Source of the DNA: Syntrophaceae bacterium
Lineage (GTDB): Bacteria > Desulfobacterota > Syntrophia > Syntrophales > Smithellaceae
Length of the DNA: 42,877 bases
Assembly: GCA_003142535.1 (NCBI GenBank)
Contig: PLMQ01000042.1
Span: 1-42,877 of the forward strand
Reading direction: 5' to 3'
The position numbers and the translations under genes are program-made. Shown piece by piece: positions 24,384 through 32,764 of this stretch. How positions within the stretch are numbered: position 1 is the first letter of the stretch; the number at the start of each line of letters is the position of its first letter. The notes under the pieces were generated by a model, which had not been told where the DNA came from, did not search any database, and worked only from the letters and a program-made list of their open reading frames with translations.

Positions 24384-26435
24384 TTAATCAGTAACAACAA
24401 TGTCGCCCTTGTAGGTTATTGTGCTTTTGGGTGATGACACAGTAACCTGTAAATATCCGGTCGTGGCTGTATTGCTACATGTGTAAGTTGGCGCTGGTCC
24501 TTGTGTAGCATCGCTAATCATTGTAATTGGATAGGTAATAGCGGCTCCTGGCGCTGGCGATGTGTTTCCGACAATAAAAGAGGACGGGCCTGTAATTGTG
24601 CCGTTTGTAGTGGTAACTGAAATAATTGTTCCTGCGGGCATGATATTGCCATTGACATCAGTCACCGAAAGATTCACTGTATGTGGTGTGTTGGGAAATG
24701 CCACGCCGTTGGTACAATGCGCTAGGGTGACTGGATCTGGCGTAGCGCTAATTAAAGCGGTGCTGCCTGAAAGAACGATCGTTAAAGACTCGCGCACATG
24801 AATCTGAGTGGGTCCCACTATTGAAGCGTCTCTTAAAACTCCATTAAACACGCCGTCAGCGGCATCGTATATTCCATTATAATTTGTATCAATAAACGGT
24901 TCGAGAGGATCTCTTACACCATTTTCATTATAATCCACGAAAGGTTCCGGCAAATCCGTCCACGTTTCTGTCAGTTCAAATCTTCCGTTGCCGTTTGTGT
25001 CAACAAAGCTTTCTTCTCCCAGCGCATACGCCAGTACAACTACTCGTCCACCCATTGCCGGCTGTGGGCCGGGCTGTCCTAAATAAGGTCTCGGATTAGC
25101 GCTAGTAAAATAAACGCAACATGTTCCGGAAGGGGGAAGCGATGCACCACATACAGGCGTACTTATTCCTGTTTGGCAACTAGCTTCGACATGACCGCCG
25201 GAGGCCGTAAAATTTACGACCGTTCCGTCAGGCACTGGATTGAGAAAGCGATCCGCCAGTCTGGCTGTTACAACGGAGGTTACGCCATCATAATCCCATC
25301 CTTCCATGTTGAGCGTGGATGCCGATAAGGAAAACGCCTTTTGTGTGGGAATACCCGTTGAAATCGTTAGCCTGTCGGATGTGGAGGTCAGGGTTGTTCC
25401 ATGAATGACGGCTTGAACACGCACTGGTGTCGGCACAGTGCCTGCTTGGACAATCGTTTGCACATTGCCGGTCAAAGAATCTGAGTTGGCGCTTGCTTGA
25501 GTCAGTGTAATTCCTCCCACGGTTGTATCGAGTGAAAAATCAACTTGTTTTTGTATGGGATTGCCGTTGGTGTCCAGCACGCGGAAAAGGACCGTGGACT
25601 GCGCTGTTCCTCCGGTTCCGGGTAATGAAATATTGGCTGGCGTGGCCGAGACAAAGAAAATTGTTCCGGCGGAGGCCGCGGTGACCGTGATGGTTCCTGA
25701 TCGGGTAATTGTCGTGCCAGTCAGTGTGGCGGTAACCTGATCGGTCGCAGCACAGTTGATATCCCGGTAGGTTGCCGACGCAATGCCGCTCACTGTATAA
25801 ACTGTTGCACTAATGGTGGCTTTGGCTGGGACGGATTGTGCGCAGGAAGAAGTAAAGGCGACAGGAACCGATGGCAGATAGGGATTGCTTAACTCGTCCC
25901 AAACCGTTACGCTGACTGCTGCGCTGCCCCCCGCGGCAAGTGTAGATGGCATAATCGTCAAAGCGCTTAAACTCAGGCTGGTAGTTGCAACGGCAATGCC
26001 GACAGTGCTGGTAATGGTACTACCCGCATTTGTTATTGATGCGCTAATTTCCGTTGCTCCCGGAGTGCTTCCCGCGTAAAGAATAACTGAAGCAACGCCG
26101 CTTGCATTTGTCAGAGCCGCACTGGCCGGATTAAAGGTAACCATGTTTGCAATCGTTTGAGTGAATGTGACCACCTTCCCGGCAATTGGCACGCCATTTC
26201 CATCGATTGCGATAGCTGTCAGGCGTGTGGGGCTACCTGAGGAAACGGTAGCTGTCGAAGTGCCGTCAGAAATTTTAGTCAGGGATAACGTAAGAGAGCC
26301 CGTGCCTGATGGTGTGGGTGTCGGACCAGCTTTCACCTCCGGTCCGCTTCCGCATCCATAAAGAGCGGTAAACATCAATATGCAAAATAATAATAAAAAT
26401 GATCGATATTTCTTATTCTTATTGGGTTTACTCAT
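24384..26435 (-). CDS. Large Ig-like repeat lipoprotein with Ca-binding-like loops
   Basis: A secreted lipoprotein of 683 aa. The signal peptide ends in a lipobox with Cys28 (TALYGC), followed by a short Pro/Thr linker. Several bacterial Ig-like (Big_1/invasin-like) domains follow, recognisable by recurrent D-x-x-G-N-P and T-N-A-S-G-V-A motifs. Near residues 475-530 there are three acidic loops, DTNGNGRFE, DYNENGVRD and DTNYNGIYD, like those of EF-hand/dockerin or thrombospondin type 3 calcium sites. Paired cysteines suggest disulfides. It is likely an outer-membrane-anchored surface protein for adhesion or matrix; no enzyme domain is visible. It is monocistronic, with its own terminator. Confidence 0.82.
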   Translation of the reverse strand: MSKPNKNKKYRSFLLLFCILMFTALYGCGSGPEVKAGPTPTPSGTGSLTLSLTKISDGTSTATVSSGSPTRLTAIAIDGNGVPIAGKVVTFTQTIANMVTFNPASAALTNASGVASVILYAGSTPGATEISASITNAGSTITSTVGIAVATTSLSLSALTIMPSTLAAGGSAAVSVTVWDELSNPYLPSVPVAFTSSCAQSVPAKATISATVYTVSGIASATYRDINCAATDQVTATLTGTTITRSGTITVTAASAGTIFFVSATPANISLPGTGGTAQSTVLFRVLDTNGNPIQKQVDFSLDTTVGGITLTQASANSDSLTGNVQTIVQAGTVPTPVRVQAVIHGTTLTSTSDRLTISTGIPTQKAFSLSASTLNMEGWDYDGVTSVVTARLADRFLNPVPDGTVVNFTASGGHVEASCQTGISTPVCGASLPPSGTCCVYFTSANPRPYLGQPGPQPAMGGRVVVLAYALGEESFVDTNGNGRFELTETWTDLPEPFVDYNENGVRDPLEPFIDTNYNGIYDAADGVFNGVLRDASIVGPTQIHVRESLTIVLSGSTALISATPDPVTLAHCTNGVAFPNTPHTVNLSVTDVNGNIMPAGTIISVTTTNGTITGPSSFIVGNTSPAPGAAITYPITMISDATQGPAPTYTCSNTATTGYLQVTVSSPKSTITYKGDIVVTD

Positions 26436-26784
26436 TTTGAGTCTCCTTATCTTAAAGAGGTAGGCTGTTTATTAAACAGTGTATTTCTAACAAAAAAATC
26501 ATTCATTATCAACTATTTTCTTCAGTATTCATTTTATGCTTATATACTTTTATCCTGCCCGATCCAAAATACATTGACAAATAAATCCTTCTATACTAAA
26601 AAATTGGTAACGATTAGTTAGGGAAAGTTTTACTGTCGAAACCCGGGAGAGCTCCTGTCATGACAACATTGGCATCCCCTGAATCGTCTTCATTTATTTT
26701 AGTATCGTCTAACTTTGCTTTTTTCTTTAGTATTACATTCACGCTGAGATTATTTCTCATACAAACCATGTTATGAGGTATATT
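26436..26784. other. Divergent promoter region, Ig-lipoprotein / phaE
   Basis: This AT-rich spacer of about 350 bp separates divergent genes. I see no repeat of families 1 or 2. A TTGACA at 26574-26579 points toward phaE, but no -10 sits at normal spacing. A minus-strand open stretch at 26614-26760 overlaps phaE at its start and lacks signs of a real gene. Confidence 0.4.
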
Positions 26785-27579
26785 ATGACTGAAGAGAATG
26801 GACGAAACAAGGAAAAGGAAGAGACCGTTGCCAAAAATCGGTTCCTGGAACAATGGCAAGCCAATTTGAATCTGACGAAATCTTTTTCGCAGGCAATGAG
26901 TGAACCTGAATCCGCCACGGCAGCAGCCAAATCAATAAATGCCCTCCCGGAGATAATTTTAAAAATGGTGCAATCCGGCTGGGAAGCCGGCCTTCAAACA
27001 CAAAAGCACATATTGGAAAAGTTCGGGAAAATAGGCCAGCGCACCGAAGCATATAATTTTGACAATCTTGATCAGGAAGTTTTTAAAGCTTTTACTGATA
27101 TTTATGAAAAAGAACTGCGGCAGTACTTGCATATACCGCAGTTGGGGCTGACCAGACTCTATCAGGAAAGATTCAACGCTCTTCTGGATAAGAAAAATAT
27201 TTTTGAAACAACATTGGCTGAATTTCTGTCCGTCTTGTATTTACCCATCGAAAAATCATTTAAAGTCCTGCAGGAAAAACTTCAAACAATGGCAGAGGAA
27301 GGCATTATGCCGAAAGAAATAAAAGAGCATTATGCCATGTGGATAAAGATTCTGGAGGGTCACTATATGAACCTCTTCAAATCCAAAGAATATACTGATG
27401 CATTGCACAATACTATCAATAAACTGGAAGATTTTGTTATGGCCAAAGACGAAACAATGCGGGACTTTCTGCAGTTCTTGCCGATACCAACGAATAAGGA
27501 AATGGATGAACTATACAAAGAATTTCATCTCTTGAAAAAACGCGTAAATGAACTCGAGAAAAAGGTCAAATCAGTTTGA
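26785..27579 (+). CDS. phaE: Class III PHA synthase subunit PhaE
   Basis: The non-catalytic partner of PhaC in class III polyhydroxyalkanoate synthase. The 264-aa protein is almost entirely helical. It ends in the typical PhaE tail LPIPTNKEMDELYKEFHLL followed by a coiled coil (KKRVNELEKKVK). TGAGGT lies 7 nt before the ATG at 26785, which is preferred over an ATG 12 bp upstream. phaC follows after 27 bp, so the two form an operon. PhaE is needed for PhaC activation and chain length control. PhaE proteins diverge quickly, so the identification rests on the tail motif and on linkage to phaC. Confidence 0.88.
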   Translation: MTEENGRNKEKEETVAKNRFLEQWQANLNLTKSFSQAMSEPESATAAAKSINALPEIILKMVQSGWEAGLQTQKHILEKFGKIGQRTEAYNFDNLDQEVFKAFTDIYEKELRQYLHIPQLGLTRLYQERFNALLDKKNIFETTLAEFLSVLYLPIEKSFKVLQEKLQTMAEEGIMPKEIKEHYAMWIKILEGHYMNLFKSKEYTDALHNTINKLEDFVMAKDETMRDFLQFLPIPTNKEMDELYKEFHLLKKRVNELEKKVKSV

Positions 27580-27606
27580 TCGTGCTTTGCTGGAGGAGGC
27601 AGATTT

Positions 27607-28821
27607 ATGACACAAACGAAAATTCCCGTTGACCTTATACTGGAGAGTCTGGCGCAAGACGCGGAAAAGGCTCAAAAACGAGTATCGAAAGCGTCGGATG
27701 TTTTACTGGGGCCGCTTCATTCCGATCTGGCGAAAACACCATACGATATAGTTTATGAAGAAGACCGGGTTAAATTAAAGCACTATTTCCGCCCGGAAAC
27801 GGCAGAAAACAAATTAAAAATACCTCTGCTGGTTGTTTATGCCTTGATCAACCGCGAAACCATGCTGGATTTGCAGCCGGACAGAAGTGTCGTGCAAACT
27901 TTTCTGCATAATGGAATCGATCTTTACATGGTGGACTGGGGATATCCGACGCGCAAGGACCGTTTTTTGACAATTGATGACCACGTGAATGGATATATAA
28001 ACAATGCTGTAGATTTCATCCGCAAGAAACATGGCATACCCAAAATTAATCTTATGGGAATTTGCATGGGTGGAAGCTTCTGCGTTATGTATTCCTCCCT
28101 GCATCCGGAAAAAATAAAAAATCTGGTCACAACTGTAACACCTTCGAGCTTTGATACCGACAAAGGGCTTTTGCATGTCTGGATGAAAAACCTGGATGCA
28201 GATAAAATGATTAAGACCTTCGGCAATATTCCCGCCGATTTAATGAATTTAGGTTTTTTGCTTCTCAATCCGGCACGCCTGATGATTGATAAGTATGTCG
28301 GTTTTCTGGAAAATATGGATAACAAAGATTTTGTAGAAAATTTTGTGCGCATGGAGAGATGGATCTTTGATAGTCCCGACGTACCCGCAGAAACATTCCG
28401 CCAGTTCATAGATGACTGCTACAAAAAAAACCTTTTAATACAGAACAAGATGTATCTGGGCGGCAAACGCGTGGATTTAAAAAAACTGAACATGCCTCTT
28501 TTAAATTTTTACGGCAAATTTGATCACCTCGTTCCACCGGAAGCATGTGATCAGTTGACCAAAGCCGTCGGCAGTAAAGATGTGGAAGATATTTGTCTGG
28601 AAACAGGACATATCGGCATTTATGTCAGTTCCAAATATCAAAGGGAGTTTGCTCCGAAAATCGCCCAGTGGCTGAAAGCACGCGACGAGGAAGATACTCC
28701 TGTGCAGAAAGAACAACCGGGGCGTAAATCTAAAGCGCAAAAACAAGCTGTTGCATCCAAAGCAACTAATAAAGCAAAAAGAAACAGTGAACGGGCTAAT
28801 AAGAATTCACCCTCTATATAG
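27607..28821 (+). CDS. phaC: Class III PHA synthase catalytic subunit
   Basis: Polymerises (R)-3-hydroxyacyl-CoA into granule polyester. It has an alpha/beta hydrolase fold with the lipase-like box GICMGG (nucleophile Cys153), Asp306 (GKFDHLVPP) and His335 (ETGHIGIY). These match the known Cys-Asp-His triad of class III synthases. The length without the tail, about 365 aa, is normal. Residues ~366-404 form an extra Lys/Arg/Ala-rich tail (KSKAQKQAVASKATNKAKR) that typical class III enzymes lack. The ribosome site is TGGAGGAGG. A GAF protein follows after 77 bp and phaJ further down. Confidence 0.96.
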   Translation: MTQTKIPVDLILESLAQDAEKAQKRVSKASDVLLGPLHSDLAKTPYDIVYEEDRVKLKHYFRPETAENKLKIPLLVVYALINRETMLDLQPDRSVVQTFLHNGIDLYMVDWGYPTRKDRFLTIDDHVNGYINNAVDFIRKKHGIPKINLMGICMGGSFCVMYSSLHPEKIKNLVTTVTPSSFDTDKGLLHVWMKNLDADKMIKTFGNIPADLMNLGFLLLNPARLMIDKYVGFLENMDNKDFVENFVRMERWIFDSPDVPAETFRQFIDDCYKKNLLIQNKMYLGGKRVDLKKLNMPLLNFYGKFDHLVPPEACDQLTKAVGSKDVEDICLETGHIGIYVSSKYQREFAPKIAQWLKARDEEDTPVQKEQPGRKSKAQKQAVASKATNKAKRNSERANKNSPSI

Positions 28822-28898
28822 AAATAAAAGCAGTTCATGGGAAAATAATTACCGATGCAAAAAATTGCCGATGCAATTTAAATAAAGGGAGAACAAAT

Positions 28899-29954
28899 AT
28901 GACCACGAAGAATGATTATTTTCAGAGTTTAAGCAAACTGAGTAGGGAATTCGGCACCACTAAAGATCAGGATAAATTACTCGATCTGATCGTTAACAGC
29001 GCCGTAAAAACAATGAAAGCAAAAGCTGCAGTTCTTTTTCTCATGGATGAAGATACTGAATCAACCGAGAAAAATGCGGCAATTGCTCAAGTCGGACTTT
29101 CCGATAATTATATCCATGCCGGAATAGGTCATGCCGGGAAAATTACACCCAAATTGCTCAAAGACGGCTACATCTATTGCCGCGATGCCACAACAGATCC
29201 TGTTTTAATCAATCATGAAATGAAAAAAGCGGAAGGAATCGGCTCAATACTTACAGTTCCGGTGCTGGTTAAAAACAGGATGCTGGGAATTCTCAGTCTG
29301 TACACCAGCGATATCAGAACATTTACCAGCGACGAAATTGAATTTCTCTCAATTCTTGCCGAGCAAGGCGGCATAGCCATTGAGAACGCTCAGTTAATTA
29401 AAAAACTACGGGATAATGCGCAAATCTTTTTGGATCTGGCAGCCAGTATCTCCTCGAGCCTCAATGTTAAGACTATTCTCCAGACACTTACGGAAGATGT
29501 CGCCAAAACCATTGACGTTAAAGCCGCTTCGGTAAGATTATTAGATGATGATAAGAAAACTTTAAAGCTGGTGGCAAGTTTTGGCTTAAGCAAAAAATAT
29601 CTGGATAAGGGTCCCATCGCTGCTGATAGAAGCATTGCCCTGGCGCTGAAAGGAAAACCTGTATTAATAAAAAATGCTTTTACGGATGAAGACGTTCAAT
29701 ACAAAAAGGAAAAGAAAGAAGAAGGAATTGTTTCCATTTTGTGCGTTCCCATTAAATCCAAGGATGATGTGATCGGCGTTCTGCGTCTTTACAGCGATAA
29801 GCAGCGTGAATTCACCGCAGATGAAATTATTCTGGTTAAGACTCTGGCCTATCAGGGAGGCCTGGCCATTCAGAATGCATCTTTATATTTAATGATCCAA
29901 GATGACATTAAAGACTTGAAGGAAAATATCTGGAGCCACAAAAGCTGGTTCTAA
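28899..29954 (+). CDS. Tandem GAF-domain sensor protein without output domain
   Basis: A 351-aa cytosolic protein with two GAF domains, at about residues 20-165 and 185-335, each with the typical ending SVLxVPxxxxxxxxGxLxLY and a later AIENA/AIQNA helix. No kinase, HTH, GGDEF or phosphatase domain is fused. It ends shortly after the second GAF (IWSHKSWF). It probably binds a small ligand and acts through a partner. It sits between phaC and phaJ in the same orientation, which suggests a signal for PHA metabolism; that is inference. The stop codon TAA coincides with the first base of a family 1 repeat. Confidence 0.8.
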   Translation: MTTKNDYFQSLSKLSREFGTTKDQDKLLDLIVNSAVKTMKAKAAVLFLMDEDTESTEKNAAIAQVGLSDNYIHAGIGHAGKITPKLLKDGYIYCRDATTDPVLINHEMKKAEGIGSILTVPVLVKNRMLGILSLYTSDIRTFTSDEIEFLSILAEQGGIAIENAQLIKKLRDNAQIFLDLAASISSSLNVKTILQTLTEDVAKTIDVKAASVRLLDDDKKTLKLVASFGLSKKYLDKGPIAADRSIALALKGKPVLIKNAFTDEDVQYKKEKKEEGIVSILCVPIKSKDDVIGVLRLYSDKQREFTADEIILVKTLAYQGGLAIQNASLYLMIQDDIKDLKENIWSHKSWF

Positions 29955-30077
29955 TTCCATTTCGTATTCAAGCGCTACCTGCGTTGGCCGCGTCTTCGGC
30001 TCCTCAACGTATAGCAATATACGCCTGCGGAGCCTCATCCTTGCCGCCTTGGTATCATCTTGAATTCAAAATGGAAT
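29954..30077. mobile_element. Family 1 MITE-like repeat, copy C (inverted)
   Basis: A 124-bp element in the opposite orientation. The ends are ATTCCATTTCGTATTCAAG and the complement of ATTCCATTTTGAATTCAAG (16 of 19 identical). Read on the minus strand the central hairpin is CGTATA-TTGC-TATACG. It begins within the TAA stop of the upstream GAF gene and lies between it and phaJ. Confidence 0.75.
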
Positions 30078-30130
30078 AATATAATGCAAATAAATTACAT
30101 GACAATTGATTTTAAATGGAGGAACAAGCA

Positions 30131-30562
30131 ATGATTATCGGGAAAACTATAGATCAAATGAAAGTTGGCGATACGGCGGAATTTGCCAAGACAGTAACGG
30201 AAACTGATATTTATTTGTATGCAGGTATTACCGGAGATTTCAACCCGGCACATATCAATGAAACATACGCAAAGAATACTTTTTTTAAAACCAGAATTGC
30301 GCACGGTATGCTGACAGCCGGCTTTATTTCTGCTGTATTGGCCAATAAATTACCAGGCGCGGGTACAATTTATCTAAAGCAAGAAATGTCTTTTCTTGCT
30401 CCGGTTCGTATCGGCGATACTATCACTGCCCGTGTGGAAGTTTTAGAATTGATAACCGAAAAAAATCGTGTCCGGCTGAAAACGACCTGCACTAATCAGG
30501 ACAATGTCGTTGTGCTGGAAGGAGAGGCGCAGGTGATGCCGCCTAAAGCTCCCAAAAAATAA
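30131..30562 (+). CDS. phaJ: (R)-specific enoyl-CoA hydratase (MaoC-like)
   Basis: Hydrates trans-2-enoyl-CoA to (R)-3-hydroxyacyl-CoA, giving PHA monomers from beta-oxidation intermediates. It is a 143-aa hot-dog fold protein. The hydratase-2 motif YAGITGDFNPAHIN carries the catalytic Asp36 and His41, and AHGML follows. TGGAGGAAC precedes the ATG at 30131; an in-frame ATG 15 bp upstream overlaps that ribosome site and is unlikely. It is linked to phaEC, with a MITE-like element between. MaoC-like proteins have other uses, but the context makes PhaJ the best call. Confidence 0.9.
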   Translation: MIIGKTIDQMKVGDTAEFAKTVTETDIYLYAGITGDFNPAHINETYAKNTFFKTRIAHGMLTAGFISAVLANKLPGAGTIYLKQEMSFLAPVRIGDTITARVEVLELITEKNRVRLKTTCTNQDNVVVLEGEAQVMPPKAPKK

Positions 30563-30578
30563 GCTAAAATAATTAGAA

Positions 30579-30607
30579 TTGACAAGTCCAATATAGATAC
30601 TTATAAT
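30579..30607 (+). promoter_or_regulatory. Consensus sigma-70 promoter of the toxin-antitoxin pair
   Basis: TTGACA (30579-30584), exactly 17 bp, then TATAAT (30602-30607), identical to consensus in both hexamers. It starts 37 bp before the antitoxin ATG. A strong promoter is expected for an autoregulated toxin-antitoxin operon. Confidence 0.85.
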
Positions 30608-30643
30608 AGAACCTAAATAAGTACCAATAGGAGTTCAATTATT

Positions 30644-30898
30644 ATGAATACGATACCAGCGCAGGAAATTAAGCGGCGGGGAATCAGCGCTGTTGATGAA
30701 GCGCTTGTCCAGGGACCGGTACATATAGTGCGCAACAATCTTCCTCAATATGTGATTATATCAGAAAAAGATTATGAAAGCATACTTTGTGATCTGGCAG
30801 AAGCTCGTCTTGCGGCATCAGAGAAAGATTTGCAAGCCGGACGTGTCCGGCGTGGAAATGTCGCTAAGCTGCTGAGTGAACTGGCGAAGGACGCATGA
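30644..30898 (+). CDS. Type II antitoxin, Phd/YefM-like
   Basis: An 84-aa antitoxin. The N-terminal part (IPAQEIKRRGISAVDEAL, then HIVRNNLPQYVIISEKDYE) fits the Phd/YefM DNA-binding fold, with a flexible C-terminal helix to cover the toxin. It neutralises the toxin and represses its own promoter. A ribosome site, AGGAG, lies 10 nt before the ATG. The stop is 4 bp before the toxin start, so translation is coupled. Confidence 0.87.
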   Translation: MNTIPAQEIKRRGISAVDEALVQGPVHIVRNNLPQYVIISEKDYESILCDLAEARLAASEKDLQAGRVRRGNVAKLLSELAKDA

Positions 30899-30902
30899 AA
30901 AA

Positions 30903-31202
30903 ATGGCCGGTGACAAGAAAAAACATTTCACCTTGGTTTGGACGGATACTTTTGTCCGCACTGCCCGAAAGTTTTTACGTCGTCATCCGGAATTAGCCGG
31001 TATATTTAGAGATGTACTGAGTTTGCTGGAGATTGATCCAACGACGCCTCGTTTGCACATTCATCCATTACAAGGAAAACATCAAGGCAAACATGCAATA
31101 AAGCTGACTTATGATTACCGTATAGTTTTTATTTTAAAAATTGTCGGAAGAAACGTTATTTTATTAGATGTCGGTTCGCATGACGAGGTATACCATATTT
31201 AA
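30903..31202 (+). CDS. Type II toxin, RelE/YafQ-like mRNA endonuclease
   Basis: A 99-aa RelE-superfamily ribosome-dependent RNase or related toxin. Recognisable features are WTDTFVRTARKFLRRHPEL, then HPLQGKHQGKHAIKLTYDYR and the C-terminal LLDVGSHDEVYH, the pattern of YafQ/plasmid-stabilisation toxins. The start at 30903 is 4 bp after the antitoxin stop; a frame extending to 30876 would overlap it. RelE-type versus ParE-type (gyrase poison) cannot be fully separated, but the SHDEVY ending favours the RNase group. Confidence 0.87.
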   Translation: MAGDKKKHFTLVWTDTFVRTARKFLRRHPELAGIFRDVLSLLEIDPTTPRLHIHPLQGKHQGKHAIKLTYDYRIVFILKIVGRNVILLDVGSHDEVYHI

Positions 31203-31344
31203 ACATAAGGAAATGAGCAATTGATTGGATAAATTCTTGCGTGAGAGCGTTTGAACTTCTATGCTTTTATGCGACATTTCAATTTGTAATAAACATAGAT
31301 ATATTATATTATCATAAAGTTAAAATACCAAGTTGGTATATTAA

Positions 31345-32202
31345 ATGTTATATTTTTGGGAAAGAGCAATGTTTCAAGAAAATCATAAATGGAGATTGTC
31401 AACAGTACTAAAGTTTCTCGCAGTCTTAGTGCCAATCATTCTGTATCTTCTTTCATTAACTGGAAAAAGTCTGGAGTATGTAATTGTTTCAAGGTCTGAA
31501 CTGATCGCTGAGGAATTCCCCATAAAAGATTTAGAATTAAAAATTAAAGGAGAAAGTGTAAATAAAGTCATACTTCATACTTTCAGGATAAGAAATTCTG
31601 GCTCTCAGCCAATTAAAAAGGATGATTTTGAAAGACCTATTTCCATCAATGTCCCTGATGATACGAAGATATATTTGGCAAGACTCAATAAAAAGCTTCC
31701 TGAAAATCTTACGCCAAAATACAAACTTAATAATAACAAACTTTTGATTGAGCCATTGCTGCTAAATTCTGACGATGAATTTGAGATGGAATTGTTTTCA
31801 TCTTCTAATGCATACCCGACCATTGATACAAGGATAGTTGGTATTAGTAAAATACAGAAGAAGTTTGAACATATAGAAGGCTCTACTGTGCGTAGTATTA
31901 TGCTTGTTCTTGGTTTTTTGCTTATGATCATTTATTCAAAGTTTGCAGCAGCCGCATTTTCAAACAACCTTTACTCATACTCATCAAATCTATCAATACG
32001 TCTAGGCAACGTAATATTAGCGCTCGTTTGTGCAATTTCGTCTATCATTTTTATTAGAATCGGAAAAGACATTGGAGGTAAGCCGATTCTTTTCTTTTTT
32101 CTAATTCTCATTCCTGTTTTATTGGGAGTCTTTTGGACATGGAAGGAAGAAAAATATAACAAAAAAATGCAGCCGATCGCTGACGCGCCAGCTGATTCTT
32201 AG
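31345..32202 (+). CDS. AT-rich hypothetical membrane protein
   Basis: A 285-aa protein (or 277 aa from an ATG at 31369, which has GGAAAGAG just upstream). It has an N-terminal transmembrane segment (VLKFLAVLVPIILYLLSLTG), a ~130-residue extracytoplasmic beta-rich region containing TFRIRNSGSQPIKKDD, then three more hydrophobic segments near residues 182-202, 215-240 and 248-268. The C-terminus is KKMQPIADAPADS, a tail I recognise only as recurring on unrelated hypothetical proteins. I do not recognise a function. Its base composition is more AT-rich than that of the pha genes around it. Together with the toxin-antitoxin pair before it, it looks like an acquired insert in the PHA locus. Confidence 0.7.
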   Translation: MLYFWERAMFQENHKWRLSTVLKFLAVLVPIILYLLSLTGKSLEYVIVSRSELIAEEFPIKDLELKIKGESVNKVILHTFRIRNSGSQPIKKDDFERPISINVPDDTKIYLARLNKKLPENLTPKYKLNNNKLLIEPLLLNSDDEFEMELFSSSNAYPTIDTRIVGISKIQKKFEHIEGSTVRSIMLVLGFLLMIIYSKFAAAAFSNNLYSYSSNLSIRLGNVILALVCAISSIIFIRIGKDIGGKPILFFFLILIPVLLGVFWTWKEEKYNKKMQPIADAPADS

Positions 32203-32244
32203 CGTTACGCCATAAATTAGTCAGTACAACTGATCTTGCTTTTT

Positions 32245-32748
32245 CTATTTCTTTTTCGTTGTTGGTGTTTTTTTATAATATTGATTTACTTGCTTCATTA
32301 AATCCTGAAATTGCTGCGTCTGGTTTTTCATAATCTGCGTCAGGTTGTTGACGACTTCTTCCTGATCAATACTTGCTTTGCCTGCTTTGCCGTCCTTTTT
32401 TTGGGAATTGCTGATGATCTTTTCCAGATTCGCAATTTTCTCTTTCAGCTCTTCATTTTCTTTGATTACTTCCAGATGATCTTCTTTAGAGACAACTTCA
32501 AACATATTCAATGAAGATTTGAAAAACTCTTTGTAGGCATCAGTTGACTTTTTGGTTAATCCGATTAAATCTTCCGGCGTTACTTTTTCCGGTTTGGGCA
32601 CGCCAAAAGCTTTAAAAATTGAATTGACAATGGGATTGTCAGCACTGATATTATCTCCCATTAATTTATTCATATTCTCCAGTTGCTGCTGGCTGCGCGC
32701 CGCATTCAAAAAAGTTTGTCCCCAAAACTCAAGCAGATTGACGTTCAT
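32245..32748 (-). CDS. Coiled-coil protein, probable PHA granule/synthase-associated
   Basis: A 167-aa helical protein. The N-terminal half (VNLLEFWGQTFLNAARSQQQ, with PEDLIGLTKKS further on) looks like PhaE/phasin-type helices. A coiled coil at about residues 100-135 (ENEELKEKIANLEKII) is followed by a helix and a basic tail (YYKKTPTTKKK). The start at 32748 has AGGAGG at 6 nt. A frame extending to 32874 comes entirely from the family 2 repeat upstream and is not conserved. It lies directly after the divergent PhaC-like gene, which suggests a PhaE-like partner for it. That is inference. Confidence 0.6.
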   Translation of the reverse strand: MNVNLLEFWGQTFLNAARSQQQLENMNKLMGDNISADNPIVNSIFKAFGVPKPEKVTPEDLIGLTKKSTDAYKEFFKSSLNMFEVVSKEDHLEVIKENEELKEKIANLEKIISNSQKKDGKAGKASIDQEEVVNNLTQIMKNQTQQFQDLMKQVNQYYKKTPTTKKK

Positions 32749-32764
32749 CATTAACCTCCTTACA

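Noticed and set aside
26614-26859. Minus-strand 81-codon frame overlapping the phaE start
   Set aside because: Overlaps phaE and its ribosome site, has no good start, and sits between two clear divergent genes.
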